Shown here: one piece after another, positions 1 through 12,850 of the stretch | Layout: each line of letters starts with the position of its first letter | How positions within the stretch are numbered: position 1 is the first letter of the stretch | From: Peribolospora baueri | Taxonomy: Eukaryota > Basidiomycota > Peribolosporomycetes > Peribolosporales > Peribolosporaceae | DNA length: 64,000 nt | Direction of reading: 5' to 3' | NCBI GenBank assembly: GCA_029717555.1 | Contig: JAMDHS010000001.1 | Span: forward strand, 558,001 to 622,000 | Translations under genes and position numbers: made by a program | The notes under the pieces: generated by a model | Seen by the model: the letters and a program-made list of their open reading frames with translations, nothing else | The model's database searches: none | What the model was told of the DNA's origin: nothing

Positions 1-582
1 TCCTCGTGTCCACGAGCGGAGGTAAGAAAGCAACAGCAAGAAGCAAGCAAGAATCAAGAAGCAACAACGACAAGACCGCTCCCGCCTGCCCGCGCCCGCG
101 CCCAGCCAGCCAGCCGACGGACGCTTTCATGCGCCCACGCACGGCCAAGCGCGGCTGTAGGCGGCCGTCGAGGGAACGCTCCGTCGTCGGCCGGAGAGAC
201 GGAAAGGCGGTCGACGCCCGTGCACGTGCGAGCACGTGAGCGAAGCCATCGACGACGGAAATGGGAACGGCTTGGACTCAACTCGGTCCAAGGCAGCTGC
301 CCCATCCCATTCATCCAATCCATCTCCCGTCAGAGCCAAATTAAGATATCATTGCAACCAACGCTCATCCCGGACGAAGCGGGGGAGATCATGAGGGGTA
401 GAGGGGGGTGATCAGAAACATAGAAAAAGAGCCAGACAGACAGACAGGTAGGCGGTGACGAGAAAAAAAAAACAAAAATCGAGGCAAAAAGGCGGGGGCA
501 CATAACGATGTAGAGGCAAGCAGAAGAGAGACACCACAAGCCGCAGGGGGTGCTAGATAATTACAGAAAGATCGGTCGAAAA
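1..582. other. 3' flank of the RasGAP gene; no gene seen
   Basis: Downstream flank of the minus-strand RasGAP gene. It holds short CAGC/CAGA-type runs and a poly-A stretch near 463-475. The open frames are short, lack a coding signature and match no family I know. It probably includes the 3' UTR of the RasGAP gene. Confidence 0.5.
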
Positions 583-3500
583 TCAAGTCCCACTCTCTAC
601 AATGGCCACCAGCAGCAACGTCGAGAGCTTGGCCATGGTCATCCGCTTCGACTCCTGTTCGCGAAAAGAGGAAGGGCAAGATGGCGAAGGGGAAGCGTGA
701 GCGCTGCTTATCACAAGCCGCACATCGACAACGACATCACTCACCTTCAAGGGCGTGAAAGCGCCGCAATCGATCAGACTCCTATAGCCGCTCTCGTCCA
801 GATAGGCTGCCGGCCCACCACGCTTGCTTGTCTCCAAAGCTTGTGCTGCGAAGACGGGTTCGGCCGCCGCCGTATGAGCAATGAATTGCACAGCCTCGAG
901 GATGTCCGTCGATGGACAGTTCAAGAAGATGTCCCTCATCTTCGGAATCAGCGATTCATACCTGCGATGAAAAATGCCCGGGGATGAGTGTAAGCGACGA
1001 GAAAGAGCCGTTATCCACGCGCCACATAAAAGGTATCAATACCCACAGGATTGACACGATCGTAGGCACTTGCTGAGCGGCGTCTGCCAGGAAGCCGAAC
1101 AAAAGCAAACGTTCCGCATCGTTCTCCGCGTGCTGAAGGAGCGACGCCACGAGTGTGACCACCAGCAGGCTCAGCTTGTTCTCCGGCGCCTCCAAGTGCC
1201 GGTAGAGCGCGCTGAAACCACGCGTTCTAGCTTCTACGGCCTGCTCGCACACCACTTCGTCTGTGCCCGCCATGCGAAGAAGGCTACCAAAGTCCTCAGG
1301 TTTCGTGGAGATGGGCAGAAGCGCCACGAAAAAGCCGAGCTGGGGAGCACTGATCCTGCCGTCTTTCGATCTCACCGTGCCGTCTACCTCGACGGCCGAA
1401 TATTGGAGGAGACTACGGAGCAGATTAGCGGTCACGTCCTTGGTCGTAGGGTGCCGCAAGCCCTTGATGAGTAGTGCCGCCATACCGAACGAGAAGTTGA
1501 TCTCAAAGTCGACACCTGTCTCTTCGTCCAGCGCCGTGGCCGCCTCCTGAAAGTCCACCCGCGCGTCGAGCAAGAAGTCGATCATATCGGCCTTGCCTTC
1601 TTCGGCGGGCAGGTTGCGCTCGTGCAGCGTAGTAACCGTCGCCTGGAGCAATTCGACACCGACCTTGAAAAGCGGAACGTGCCCGTACTGGATCACCGCA
1701 ACGCCTAGCCAAAACATCTGCGGCAGGTAGCGTGAACGATCCGGCAGGATCTTGACGATCTTGGACAGGCAGGTTACGATGCTGATCATCGGTCCGTCAT
1801 TGCCAGCGTTTGCCCACTCGCTGATGCTGCCCCGGAGCGACATCAGAACTTGATACAGCAGGTCATCGTCGATCTCTCCCTTTGCAAGGCAGCCCAAGAG
1901 AAGGAACGCCCGGGTCTGTATGATGGGGTTGTACTGGAACGCCGTACTCGTGACCAGGCTGGTCAGACGCGCCCGCCAGCTGTTTGCAGTGTCTTTAGAA
2001 GTCAAAAGTAATAATTTAGTGAAATTCCTTCGACGCGAGCTCAACGCCATAACCGGGCGAACTCACCAACTGTTGGAGCGGCGATCTCGGCGATCTCGTA
2101 CAAGACATGGGCCAGCTCCTCGATCGAGTCGTTGGCGAGACTCTCGTGAACAATATCGTCGGAGTTGTTATCAAAGGCGCTGATCGGCCCTTCCGGAAGA
2201 CCAAAGAGCTTGGCAAAGTGACCGTCTGCGAATTTATTCAGCAGGGGTCGCAGCTTCTGCGTCGCTTCTTGATCTCCGGTATCCGCATCTTTACTGGAGT
2301 CCCTCGCGTCCCTGGCGTCGTCGGTGCAGAGAGAGTGGATCATGTTGATGGCCGTTCCGTAGATGGAGCTCCGCGTTTGGTCGTGACCGTTGGCAGCAAG
2401 TAGAAGGATGACGTGCAACAACTCAGGGAGGTAGAGGAGAACCTCCAGCCGACTGGTGAAGGACAGCATCATATTCATGCGCACCAACGTCGCAATCTCC
2501 TTCCAAGCCGGGTTCTCATGTAGCTGCGGCACCATCGGGTTTTGAGCGGTCTTTGCGATGGCCTGGGGAGTCGGATCCAAAGACCATTCATTGCCAATCA
2601 GCGGCGAGCTCCGACTGCACTCACGACCAAGCTACTTACGCGTCGCAGCCGAGCCAAAAGCTTGCCTCGCAGATTGATCGATGCAAAAGACACCATCGTG
2701 TCGAGAATCGCCTCGAAGCGCGGCGAGCTGAGCCCCGAGTCCATCGCGGCCTCGGCAAAGACCTCCAGGAAGAGTGGGATGAGATTGTCGAGCTTGCTCA
2801 TCTGAGCCCAGACCGCGCGTTGCATGGTGGCGTAGATCTGAGGAAAATGGTGAACAAATTCAGTTTTCATCCTGGTCCGAAGACCTCGACGTAGAAAGGT
2901 AACATACCTCGGGCTGTTTGGTGGTGATGTTAAGGAGGTTGCCGATAATCTCTTTGATGCGCTTCTGGTATTCCTCCTGCTGCTCCCTTACCGTATGAGT
3001 GAATATGACCAAGTTGGTCAACCACGGAGACATGTAGTGAAGGCAGACGGCCTTTTGGGACGTGGAAGCCTTTTCAAATCCCTCAAAGAAGGACAGCAAG
3101 AACTCGAGCGTGACTCCCGGAACTGCGGCTGCAAAGTCTTTGCTGAGTTCTGTGACAAAGGCGATGGTATTTGCAGGCAAAGCCAGACCTTTCACGCTCA
3201 GAAGGCGCTTCTTCGCGTTGCTGGCTCCGAAGTTGAACGACGTGCTGAGAGCGCAGAGCAGATCATAGGCTGAGAGCCGCAGGCCGTAGTCGTCGCTGGT
3301 GATATTGAGCATGGCCATGTTGAGCAGCGTGCCAGGCACATCGCTGGGAAGCAATGTCCGGTCAGCTGACTTGCTCGTCCGGAAGCGTTGCATTCTGGCT
3401 TTAGCTTGGCGGAGAGCCTGCACGATCTCCATCCTGTCTTTGCTGTTGAACAGGAAAGACATCGTTCCGCCCCTACAAGTGACGAAGAAAGTGTTGTCAT

Positions 3501-6500
3501 CGCCACGGACGGACACGTGCCGCACGTCGTCTACATCCGCAAGATGGAAGACGTCATGAGTGTAGGCGGACGCTCCGGACAGAATCTCCTGCTTCTTGAG
3601 CGCCAAGATCTGCAGATAATCTCCCCCAATACGGAAGCTGACAGGAATGAGCTGGCGATAGTACCAGACCATGGTGACTGATGTGAACTCGAGCTCGATG
3701 GGCGCCGTAGCGATGGAGACTGCGCCAAGAGAAAAAAATCGAATCAATAGCCGCTCCACTCCACAAAAAGGCGGACAACTCACTCGTTGACGATGGAAGC
3801 GCGATGTTGCGACGCTCCACATACGTTTCCAGCTCGGCCAGTGAGTTGACGAAAATCTGCTTTCGGATAAACTCGCGGCTCTCTTTTTCCTTGGCTTTCC
3901 AACCGCTGTACATCGGCCGGAAATATTGCCTCGTCGCCGTGTTCGCGCTGAGGTTGATGCAGTGAACCAGATTGTCGCAGATCTCTTGCGGTACGACGGA
4001 AATGAAATAGCCAAGCCACTGTATGGGTGTTTGGTGATCTGGGCTCATGAGCGTCCAGTCACAGACAAGATCGAATTGCTTGGTTGTGAACTGGTCGACC
4101 ATCTGAAGAGGAGGAAAGTAAATGAAGTTAATCTGTGCCAAACGCACTGTACATGCACCTGCCGAGCCAACCTAGGCAACCGCACCTTGAAGATGTAGAC
4201 CAGCAGACCCTCGAAGTTCATGGTCTCCGCCCGCATATTTCGAGCGGCGTAATAGAGCACTGGGCGCCCCTCTTTGGAGGGAGGGCCTTCGTACAGGACG
4301 GCTTTGTAGGCTTCTTCGTTAACACTTCGGCCCGCATTCCGGCGGATTAGGTGCAGATAGGCCTCCTTCCCCTCTGCAGAGCCCAGCGAAAGTCCTACGT
4401 CATTTAGCGAGTCGCCCATCTCTGCCAGCGCGGCACAAAGCGTCTCGTACGTCCGTTTCCCTTCGCCCAATGAGCCGTCGACGTTTTTGCTGCTGGTCGA
4501 CTGTTCACGGCGGATGAGCTCGGTGCCGATCTTGTCGATGTTCTCGAAAAGGAATTTTTGCAGCGATCTCTGGTCCGTCTCGTCGATACCATAGCCGTAC
4601 GGTTGAATGCCGTAGCCGAGTGGCTCGTCGGCAGCAAGCACGCGCTGAGGATCGGGAGGATTGTCGGACACTTGGTCGAGGAACATGGTAATCTTCCACA
4701 CGTTCAACTTGAGAAAATCATTCAGGCCGGTCATGAAGGGCTCTTTGTGGCTAGGGAAGAGGTTGTTGCTGGCAAGCGTTTGCAATATTTTGCTGATGAG
4801 CAGCAAGCCGCGCCGGAGCTCCTTGTTGGTCACGGGAATGTTGATATCGATGATTTGGGGGGCAACAACGGCCGGGCTGATGAAACGCAGGAACATAAAT
4901 CCGCCAACGCCTTGGTAGCGAGAGAGGGGGAAGCGCTCGTCCATCAACATGCGGATATGCCGGCAAAGTTGACGCAGGACTCTGGAAAAGACGTGATCCA
5001 ATCAGCCGGAATGCACGAAAGACATCACACAACGCACGGAAAACGTGAAGGGTCTTCAACTCACGCAGGGACTCGTGGTGCCGAGGAGCAGATAACGTCA
5101 ATAAACGCTTGGGCCATTTCCTCCAGATGCTGCTGGTTCACAGCAGCCGAGTCGCTGGACCCAAGCTTGCCGGCATCGATCTCGAAGGACCACTTCGACG
5201 CTTTCACAGTCATCTCCTGGATCAAAGGTAACAGGATCGAACGGAGATACTCGTAGCCGTGCGTCCTTGCGAACACAGAGAGCAGGTGCGTCCTGACCGA
5301 GTTGCTCCTGAATACGAGTTCCTCCGACGTCGTGTTCGCCACCTCTTCGTCCAACGCCAACTTGAGGAACTTCATAACCCCACCCCGACAGTCGAAGATG
5401 CTAAGTAGCACCACGTCCATCGGTTCGACATCCCAGCCCCGGCAGATGTTGCAGATCGACAGAGCCAGCTGCATGTCCGGATCGCCAACCAGCTCCACTA
5501 GCCGGGTCTGCTTTGTCGAGACGGAAAGGCGTTCCAGATCGTCGAAAGCCGTGCCTTGGTTCAAGACGTTTGTCATAATCTGCATGAATGCCGTGCGAAT
5601 CTTTGGGTCGTCATTATAGGCCATGGAGAGGGAGTGTTGAAGGCCAGCTTCAATGTTGGAGGCGAGCAGGTTAGACAGGGCAACGATGGCATACTCCTTG
5701 AGCGGCTCGATATCCTTCAGCTCATCTCTCTAAAAATGCGATATAAAGAAGAACTAGATTGTCAGCCATCCTTTCTATATACCAATCTTCCCATTGTAGA
5801 ACGATACCAGAAGACGTACCCTCGTAATCGTAGATCGTGGATCCCTCCTGGCCCTGTTAGCGCACTCGGCCGACTCGAGAGCTCGAGCGCGGTTGAGGAT
5901 CTTGATAAAGTACTGGAAGTAAAGCGTGAAATGTCTCGCCTTTGCCCACTCGACCTTGTCGTCGAAGAGCAATGCATCCTCAGAAAGGAGTAAAGGCAGT
6001 TTGTCGAGAAGCATCGAAATTGCCTTCAGACAGGCAACGTCCAGCTCCCGTTGAAACTTCTCTGCCGTCTTGGATGCGTCCTCTGCCTGAAAACACAAGG
6101 CAGAATAACAGCTATTGAACTCACCGGCCGGCACAACAGAGAACGTGGCAACTACCACGAATCAGTGCTCACCAGATCTGATGTCCAGGTTACGAGCGCC
6201 TGGTAGAGGCGATTGCGCACGCGGACCTCGTTGGAGAAGGCAAAATAGTCCTTCTTGACCATGAGCGTCTCGCACAGGTGGCACATGGAGATCTTGACCC
6301 GGAGCGCGGGCTGACTCGCACCGAGGGCGTTGACGTATTCGACATAGAGCACCATGAGGGAGCCAATGTCCACCAGCCGGGCGACCTCAGAAGGCTCGTC
6401 CATACGCTTGAGCACTAGCTGGACGACACCGATCGACTGTTCGACGAAAACGGTGTGTATATCTGCAAGCTTCGGCATGCCAGTCGACTTGTCGAAGAAG

Positions 6501-9500
6501 TTGCTCAAGACGGCGTGCACTTGTCGAAAGAGGATACCGTTCAAAGCCAGGTTGAGGTCGAGACCGAGGATCTCCTTGACCTTTTCGCGCACCCAGACCG
6601 AGTCCGACACGAGGAGATCGACCATCTCTTGCATAAAGTTCTCGATGTTTGGCATAGGGTCTTCCTGCTTGGACAAATGTGCCGGAAAATAGGCTGAAGA
6701 GAAAGCATCGGGGAGCTGATCCTGCCGTTCGACACAAGAGCCTCCCAGAGCGGCCAGGAATCCTGCGAAATTGTGCCACCGAGCCGCCTTTTCTTGCTGC
6801 AAAACCGGCGGGGTTGGGAAGCAGAAGGGAGACAGACGGCGAGTCAGCGAGATGGGCAAGATGGATCCGTGAGCACCAGAGCGGCTCAGCGTCAGAACTC
6901 ACCGATTCGGCTCGACTCGTGTCGTTCGTCATTGGCAGCACGACCACCGGCTTGAGTCTGCTCCATCGCGCATACGCCTCGGTCCACGCGGCCAAACTTG
7001 CCGCAGACGGTACCGCGAGGTTCCTGAGAAGCGAGCGTACCCGCCTCTGCTGGGCAATGCGACCCGTGACAACTCCCGATCCATCGGCGAGCTCCTTGAA
7101 GAACGCCCTATACTCGTTCACGGGTTGAGGGGTGAAGCGCGGCTCGAATTCGCGATTGTTTCCATGGATGCCGAAACACTGCATAGCCGCGGCGCAGACC
7201 TCGGTGTCCGCCGAGCAGATGGTCAAGAACAGTGCTATCTCGATAGCCACCGTGGCGCTGTGCACTTCGGATCGCGGAGGGTTGAAGGGCGCCTCTTCGT
7301 TTTCGCTCTGAAATGCGATAGGGGAAACAGGCCCTGCATCAGCGTTGCGTGGTCACGAAAGGCTGAGCCTCTTTACCCACCTCGATCATGAGGCCCATAT
7401 CAATCCATTCGTTGATCCGCGACAAAATCTGCTCCAGGAGCTCCAGTCCTTGCCGTTCGCCCTCAGCATCGTTGTGCGCATCGAAAAGTTGTCTCGCAGC
7501 GCAAGTGGCCATTAAAGGCCTACCAGCCCGGACAAGAAGAATTACGAGGCAAGACGACATGATCAGACGCAGGCAAGTTAGAAAGATCACGATCCCAAAA
7601 ATAGAAACCAACTGCGCTCACCCGAGTATAATGCTGGACTGAACGGCGCTCCGGAAGACCCTGGCCTCCTCGTCCGACGTGGGCTTGGGACCATAAACCT
7701 TGCTGAGCATCCTCAGCGCCGCAGTGTGAAAGGCTGCGCCGAGCGGCAAACTAAGGAGGTGAACTACGGTGTAAAGCAAGCTGAGCATCGTGTCTTCCTC
7801 CATCGCGACCTTGAGCGCCTTTGTCGGCTCCATGCCAGAGAGACCAGTGTTGGCCGTGAGCGTCCTCAGCAGTGAGTTGCGATCCGTGGACACGCTGGTG
7901 AAGGCGCCGCTAATATTGAGACTCCAGAGGACGATGATGGCCTGAAGGAGCTCGGATCGGCCGCTGAAATCGTCGGAGAGACGCCTGACAGGGGTTGGGG
8001 TTGGAGTCGCAGCCGTGCCCGAGGTGGTGCCCGTTCCCTTCAAAGTGCGCTTTCCGAACGAGCTGGTGGCGGCAGCTAATTCGCTTTCTTGCTGCTGCTG
8101 ATATATCTGTTGTTTCAGCTGTTTCTGCAGCTGTTGCTCCATTCTATAAGTGAGCTCCTTGAAAGTCATGCGAAGCCATTTGCCGATCCGGGGGAAGATC
8201 AGGTCGGGCTCCGGATACCAATGCATTCGCTTTCCCTCCCGGACGAGGACGATGCATGCTTTGACCAGCGCAAGTTTGAAAGCGAGCGGACTCCCTTCGG
8301 ACGTGCAGACGGGCACGATTCCCTTGAGGACCTTGTGCGGATCCAGGCGGTACAGCGCGACGAGGAGGTCGACCATGAGCGCCACGTCAACCTGGCCTGT
8401 GGCCGCATTGATGAACGGCCGCGAAGGCTCGAAGAGCTTTTCCTTCAGCTCGTCATCAATGTCGGGCACGAGTAGACGCAAGCCCGTCTCGGAGGGAGGC
8501 GTATAAGTGGCCGCCTTGCAGATATCTACGTAACAGAGTGCCGCAAGGTCGGACAGTTTGCTTGGTCGGAGCGCCTTCCTCAAGGACTCAAGAAAGTTAA
8601 TCTGTTTTGGAAGGGGAAGAGAAGTAAGGCAAGAACGATATGATGAGCACCATCCTTGTCAAACACCAAATCGCGCGCGCCTTCATCGTTTGCTAGATAG
8701 AGGCCGTCGCGTCGACCACACACCTTCTTCCCCAAACCCCCGTTCCTCCTCGCCGCCTCACCAACGGCCGCTTGGTTCATCGCGTCCGGGCACAATATGA
8801 CCAGGGCGGTCATCATGGGCCAAAGAGAGGTCCTGCGCTTGGTGCTGTCAGTCACGTTATTGACGTGGTCGAACAGCATCTCCGGTCGTGCCTCGAGCCC
8901 GCGGTTGGAGAGGACGAGGGACGCGAATTCGGAGGGATAGTACTGGATCCAGTTCCAGACCGCGCGGCGTAGGACGATGGCTGTTGCGACTTGAGCGGAG
9001 CGCTTGAGGTGAAGGAAGGAGATACAGAGTTCCTGAAGGATGCCACCGAGCCTGTTCTTGTTCAGATCGCTGCACTCTATCAGCCTCAGCTCCGCCACGT
9101 CCGCATTCTCATCCGGCGTCTGATTGAGTTGAGTGAGCTTGCTCCTGATGCGAGCAAAGACGACGGTCCAGTTGCTCGCGCTCAGGTAGAAGACGACCAT
9201 GCCGGCGTAGCGATAGATGGAGGCGATGACGATGGGCAGAGAGTCCCCGCTGTTGCTCTCGCCGTGAGAAGCCGTAGACAGAGGGAAGACTTTCGCGACG
9301 GGAGCGAAGGACGGGAGCGTCTCGAGCCTGCGTTTACGCACTTCGCCCGCATCTCTGCCATGATCTCCGCTGGGGTAGCCGAGGGCAAACGGAGACATGG
9401 TGGGAGGATAGGAGGTATAGAGCGTAAAGAGTCCTTTACCGGTGGACAGAGCGGAGGACGGCACGGAATGATGCGCCCAGAAATCCGCGCCGGAGGACAA

Positions 9501-11915
9501 GTTGCGACCCGTCCCTTGGGACGAGTCAGCGCCGCTCACCCCTGTCGTCGAAAGGCCCCCGGCCCCGACACCCGAGGTTCCAGATCCCGAACCGGAGCTA
9601 GTGGCCGCCATCCAAGCGTCCTCTCGCGCGGACATTTGCCTCAGGTAGGATGTCATAACGCTAAGCGTCTGTTTAGCCAACGTTTCGTCCAATGGAGGCG
9701 GATCATCCCAGCCGCGAGGGAGGAGAGGGCCACCATCAGGCGTGCCTGAACGAGCCGCATCGTCGCCTTGGCCGGCAGCAGCATGCCGCCGATGAGGCTT
9801 TGCCGGATCGTGAGTGGGATCGTCGCCGTGGGATTCGCACTTCCAATGATGGATCATGGAGGCGGCAAGGACCTTGATCATGAAGAGCTGTGACTGTAGT
9901 ACGTCGAGCGGAAGCGACTCATCCACCCGACTGCCCTCCTTGTCGCGGCCCTGGTACAAAAGAGAGATCGAATAAGACGAAGAAAACGGGGTTAGCGCAG
10001 CGCTCATGGACCGGCCGCAGGACGACGCAACGTGGCGCGCGCGCTCACCCGATTCAGACCATCCAAAGCAGTCACTAGCTCCCGAACGACGGGCGTCAAT
10101 TTCCATCGCGCAAGGTCGACCAGTGAAGCCACAGTGGCCCGCGTGAGCTCCTCCGTCTCCAACGAGGACAACCGTCGTCCAGAGTTGCACGGCAACTGCA
10201 GGCGGGAAGGGTTAAGGAGGTACCAAGCCATTGGAATCAATTAAACCAACCGAAATCCGCCAACGCCCTCCCTCTCCGCTTCTATTCCACCTGACCGCGT
10301 CGCAGCGAAACGCGACACCGGCCACACCACTCACCCTATTCACGAGCCTTTGCACCAAGCTAGAGATCAACAACGAGCTGGCGCCGTTGAGGTTCGCTCC
10401 CGCTGCAACACCTCCGTAGAGACTTCCGGCCCCGGCGACGCCGGTCAGTATCGCTCCGTCCGACCCCCATCCAGGCGCGCGGGTAGGCCCCCCGCCGCCA
10501 AGGGGAGCATAGATGCCGTATCCGTAGGAGGAGGAAGAGGGCGGGGGACCGCCTACGCCGATGGTACCGGGGAGACTGGTCACGCTGTCGCTGCCATGCG
10601 AGACACCGCCGGCTAGCCCGGCACCTGCTCCTCCGCCCCCGCCACTTCCGCTTCCGCTCCCGCTGCCTCCCCCACCGCCACCGGCGATCGAAGTACTAGA
10701 CCCGTACCCTGTAGGTGTACCCCCCGGTCCTCCCAACGCTGCGTTGATGGAGGTGGACGAGTGGGAGGGGTTGTGTGCGTGCGACGCAGATGCCGATGCC
10801 GAAGCGGCCGAGGAAGGAGAAACCCCTGCGCTGTTTGGCCCCGCCGAGGTGCTGGTGGTGTAACCGTGGGCGGAGGCGGAAGCGGGCAGGCCGTGAGTGT
10901 CGCGATAGAGGTAGGCAGAAGCATTGACGTTGGAAAAGGAGTGGCCATGTGCGCTGGTGGAGCTCGAGCTCGTTCGGCCCACGTAGCCAGTCGTCGAGGG
11001 CTCTCGAGGGGCACCTCCACCGCCTGCGCCGCCCGCAGACGCTGCTGAACCGCTAACAGGGGAATACATCTTTCCACTCTGAGAAGGCGGAGCGAAGCTC
11101 CGATCGAGAATTCGCTCTCGCTCGGGAGTAGGGGTATAAGCCTGAGTGGAATAAGGATAATTGGTCGAGAACGCCCCGGAAAAGCTGTTGGAGCTCGCCT
11201 TGTGTCGGAGGGACGGGTTTGAAGAGGAAGAGGACGAAGCGATGGCTCCGACAGGAGAGCCTGTGCGGGCGGTGGCAGCAGCGGAGGCAGGGGAAGAAGC
11301 TCCTGCTATACCTCCGCCACCCTTCAGCGCGCCGGCCGTTTGGACCGGCGAGTTGAGGGCGGAGGACTGCGCACTGAAGGGGGCGGATATGTTGGACGTG
11401 CCGCCAAAAGGTGCGGCAGAGGAGGAAAAGAGGGAGGAGAGGGAAGAGGAGGACTCGTTACGTGCCCTTCCGAGGTAATCGTGCTGCTGCTGCTGCTGTG
11501 GTCTGGGCTGGAGGGGCCCAAACGAACCAGAGCCGGACTCGTGGCCGGCGTTATCGAGAAGAGAAGATACGGTAGGCAGATATGGTTTTCCGTCGTCGTC
11601 CTTAATCGTTTCCTTTTCCCTCTCTCTGCTCCTATCCTTGTCCCGATCCTTTTCCTTTTCCTTGTCTTTGACGCCGGGAACGAACCTGCCTAAGCTTGAG
11701 AAAAGACCCCCGCCCGAGCCGCCGTGTCCAGAGCTACTTCCGGTAGTGACGCTGCCCGAGGTGGACTCCTTGTGGGCGTGAGAGTAAGGGTTGTGGGAAA
11801 GCGAGGCTGAGTGAGAATGAGAGAAGACGGAGGAGGAGGAAATGGACTCTGCGGGAGACCTGGGCGAGGCGATCGAGCTGACAGACGGTTCTCGGGGTCG
11901 TCCGCCGGTGGGCAT
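583..11915 (-). CDS. IRA: Neurofibromin/IRA-type Ras GTPase-activating protein
   Basis: Stimulates GTP hydrolysis by Ras and so damps Ras-cAMP signalling at the membrane. I resolve 17 exons, all phase-consistent: 11915-10335, 10195-10049, 9950-8724, 8601-7622, 7519-7381, 7307-6903, 6796-6173, 6086-5820, 5729-5065, 4981-4186, 4102-3784, 3719-2908, 2837-2640, 2562-2067, 1992-1047, 961-745, 654-583, giving about 3,296 residues (IRA2 and NF1 are about 2,800-3,100). The RasGAP domain lies near residues 1,850-2,110. The arginine finger in LVFRSNSV is near residue 1,931 (codon 5307-5309), and the FLRFISPA signature is near 2,042. A Sec14-like segment (about 2,278-2,383) and a PH-like segment (from 2,384) follow, as in neurofibromin, then a helical C-terminal half. 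The first 527 residues are Ser/Gly-rich and disordered, with a short Gln run. The start is the first ATG of the long open exon. Family assignment is secure; small exon edges could shift. Confidence 0.95.
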
Positions 11916-12850
11916 ATGCGAGACGGCCGTGAGGGACGGGTGGGGGAGGGCGTATAAAGACGGGCGAACGGAAATCCAACCAAGTGCGGCGGATGGACGG
12001 TAAAAGTAGAAAAGAGCACCGGGGGATCAGATGTCGGCGGTGTGACGATGGAACCGAAGCCGTCCGTGCCGGAAATGAGAGCAGGAGCAAGAGCAAGAAG
12101 GGGAGAGAGGAAGACTGGGGGTACGCTGGGTGCTGTTACTGCCAAACTGTTAAATTGAAAGCTTTTGTTCGCGGCGGTCGGCGTTCGTTATGACGTTGCT
12201 GGAGTTATGTACGATTGTGTGGATTTTCTGACGTGGATCGACGGGGCGACGACCGCGTCCTTGGCCGGTCGAGATGGGCGGCCTTTGGCGGAGGTGGGCG
12301 ATGACGGACGCTGTCGCGGACAGACCGTCTGTCTACGGACGGGCAGAGAAGGAAAGGAGGGAGGGGGGAGGGAAAGAGGGAAAGACGAAAGGAGGGGGAA
12401 AGACGAAAGGAAAGAGGATGGTGGTGGAAGTCAAGGCGTGGACGGCGACGAGACGAGAAGACAACGGCGGTGGATCCTCGACGTCGGCGGCTGGCCAGCG
12501 TCGAGCCAAGGCACGGGCCGCCGATAGCCGAGGCGACAATATACTTGTACCCGAGTACAGGTACACCAATATACTTGTCACGTTCAAGTATATATATTCT
12601 GCACGTCGCCTTGCGCAAGGACAGTCAGCGATCGAGTACAAACGACATGATGCCGAAGGACAGACGAGCCAGGCGCTGTATCTCCCTGAGACCATAACCA
12701 CGATGATACCCGCGTTCACAAGACGAAACGACCGAGAGAGCTGAGAGAGCGAGCAAGCGAGAAAAAACCGCGCCCCCGCTTATATCGGCCCTCATAGTCC
12801 CGCATCTGCCGCGCCGTCCCGAGAGAATCTGGACGCCAGGACACGTTGCA
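11916..12850. other. Intergenic: RasGAP promoter side and aminopeptidase 3' flank
   Basis: No convincing gene. It should hold the promoter of the minus-strand RasGAP gene and the 3' end of the aminopeptidase gene. A purine-rich tract of GGGAAAG/GACGAAAG repeats lies at about 12350-12425. A short AT-rich patch with direct and inverted copies of ATACTTG lies at 12538-12600. Confidence 0.5.
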
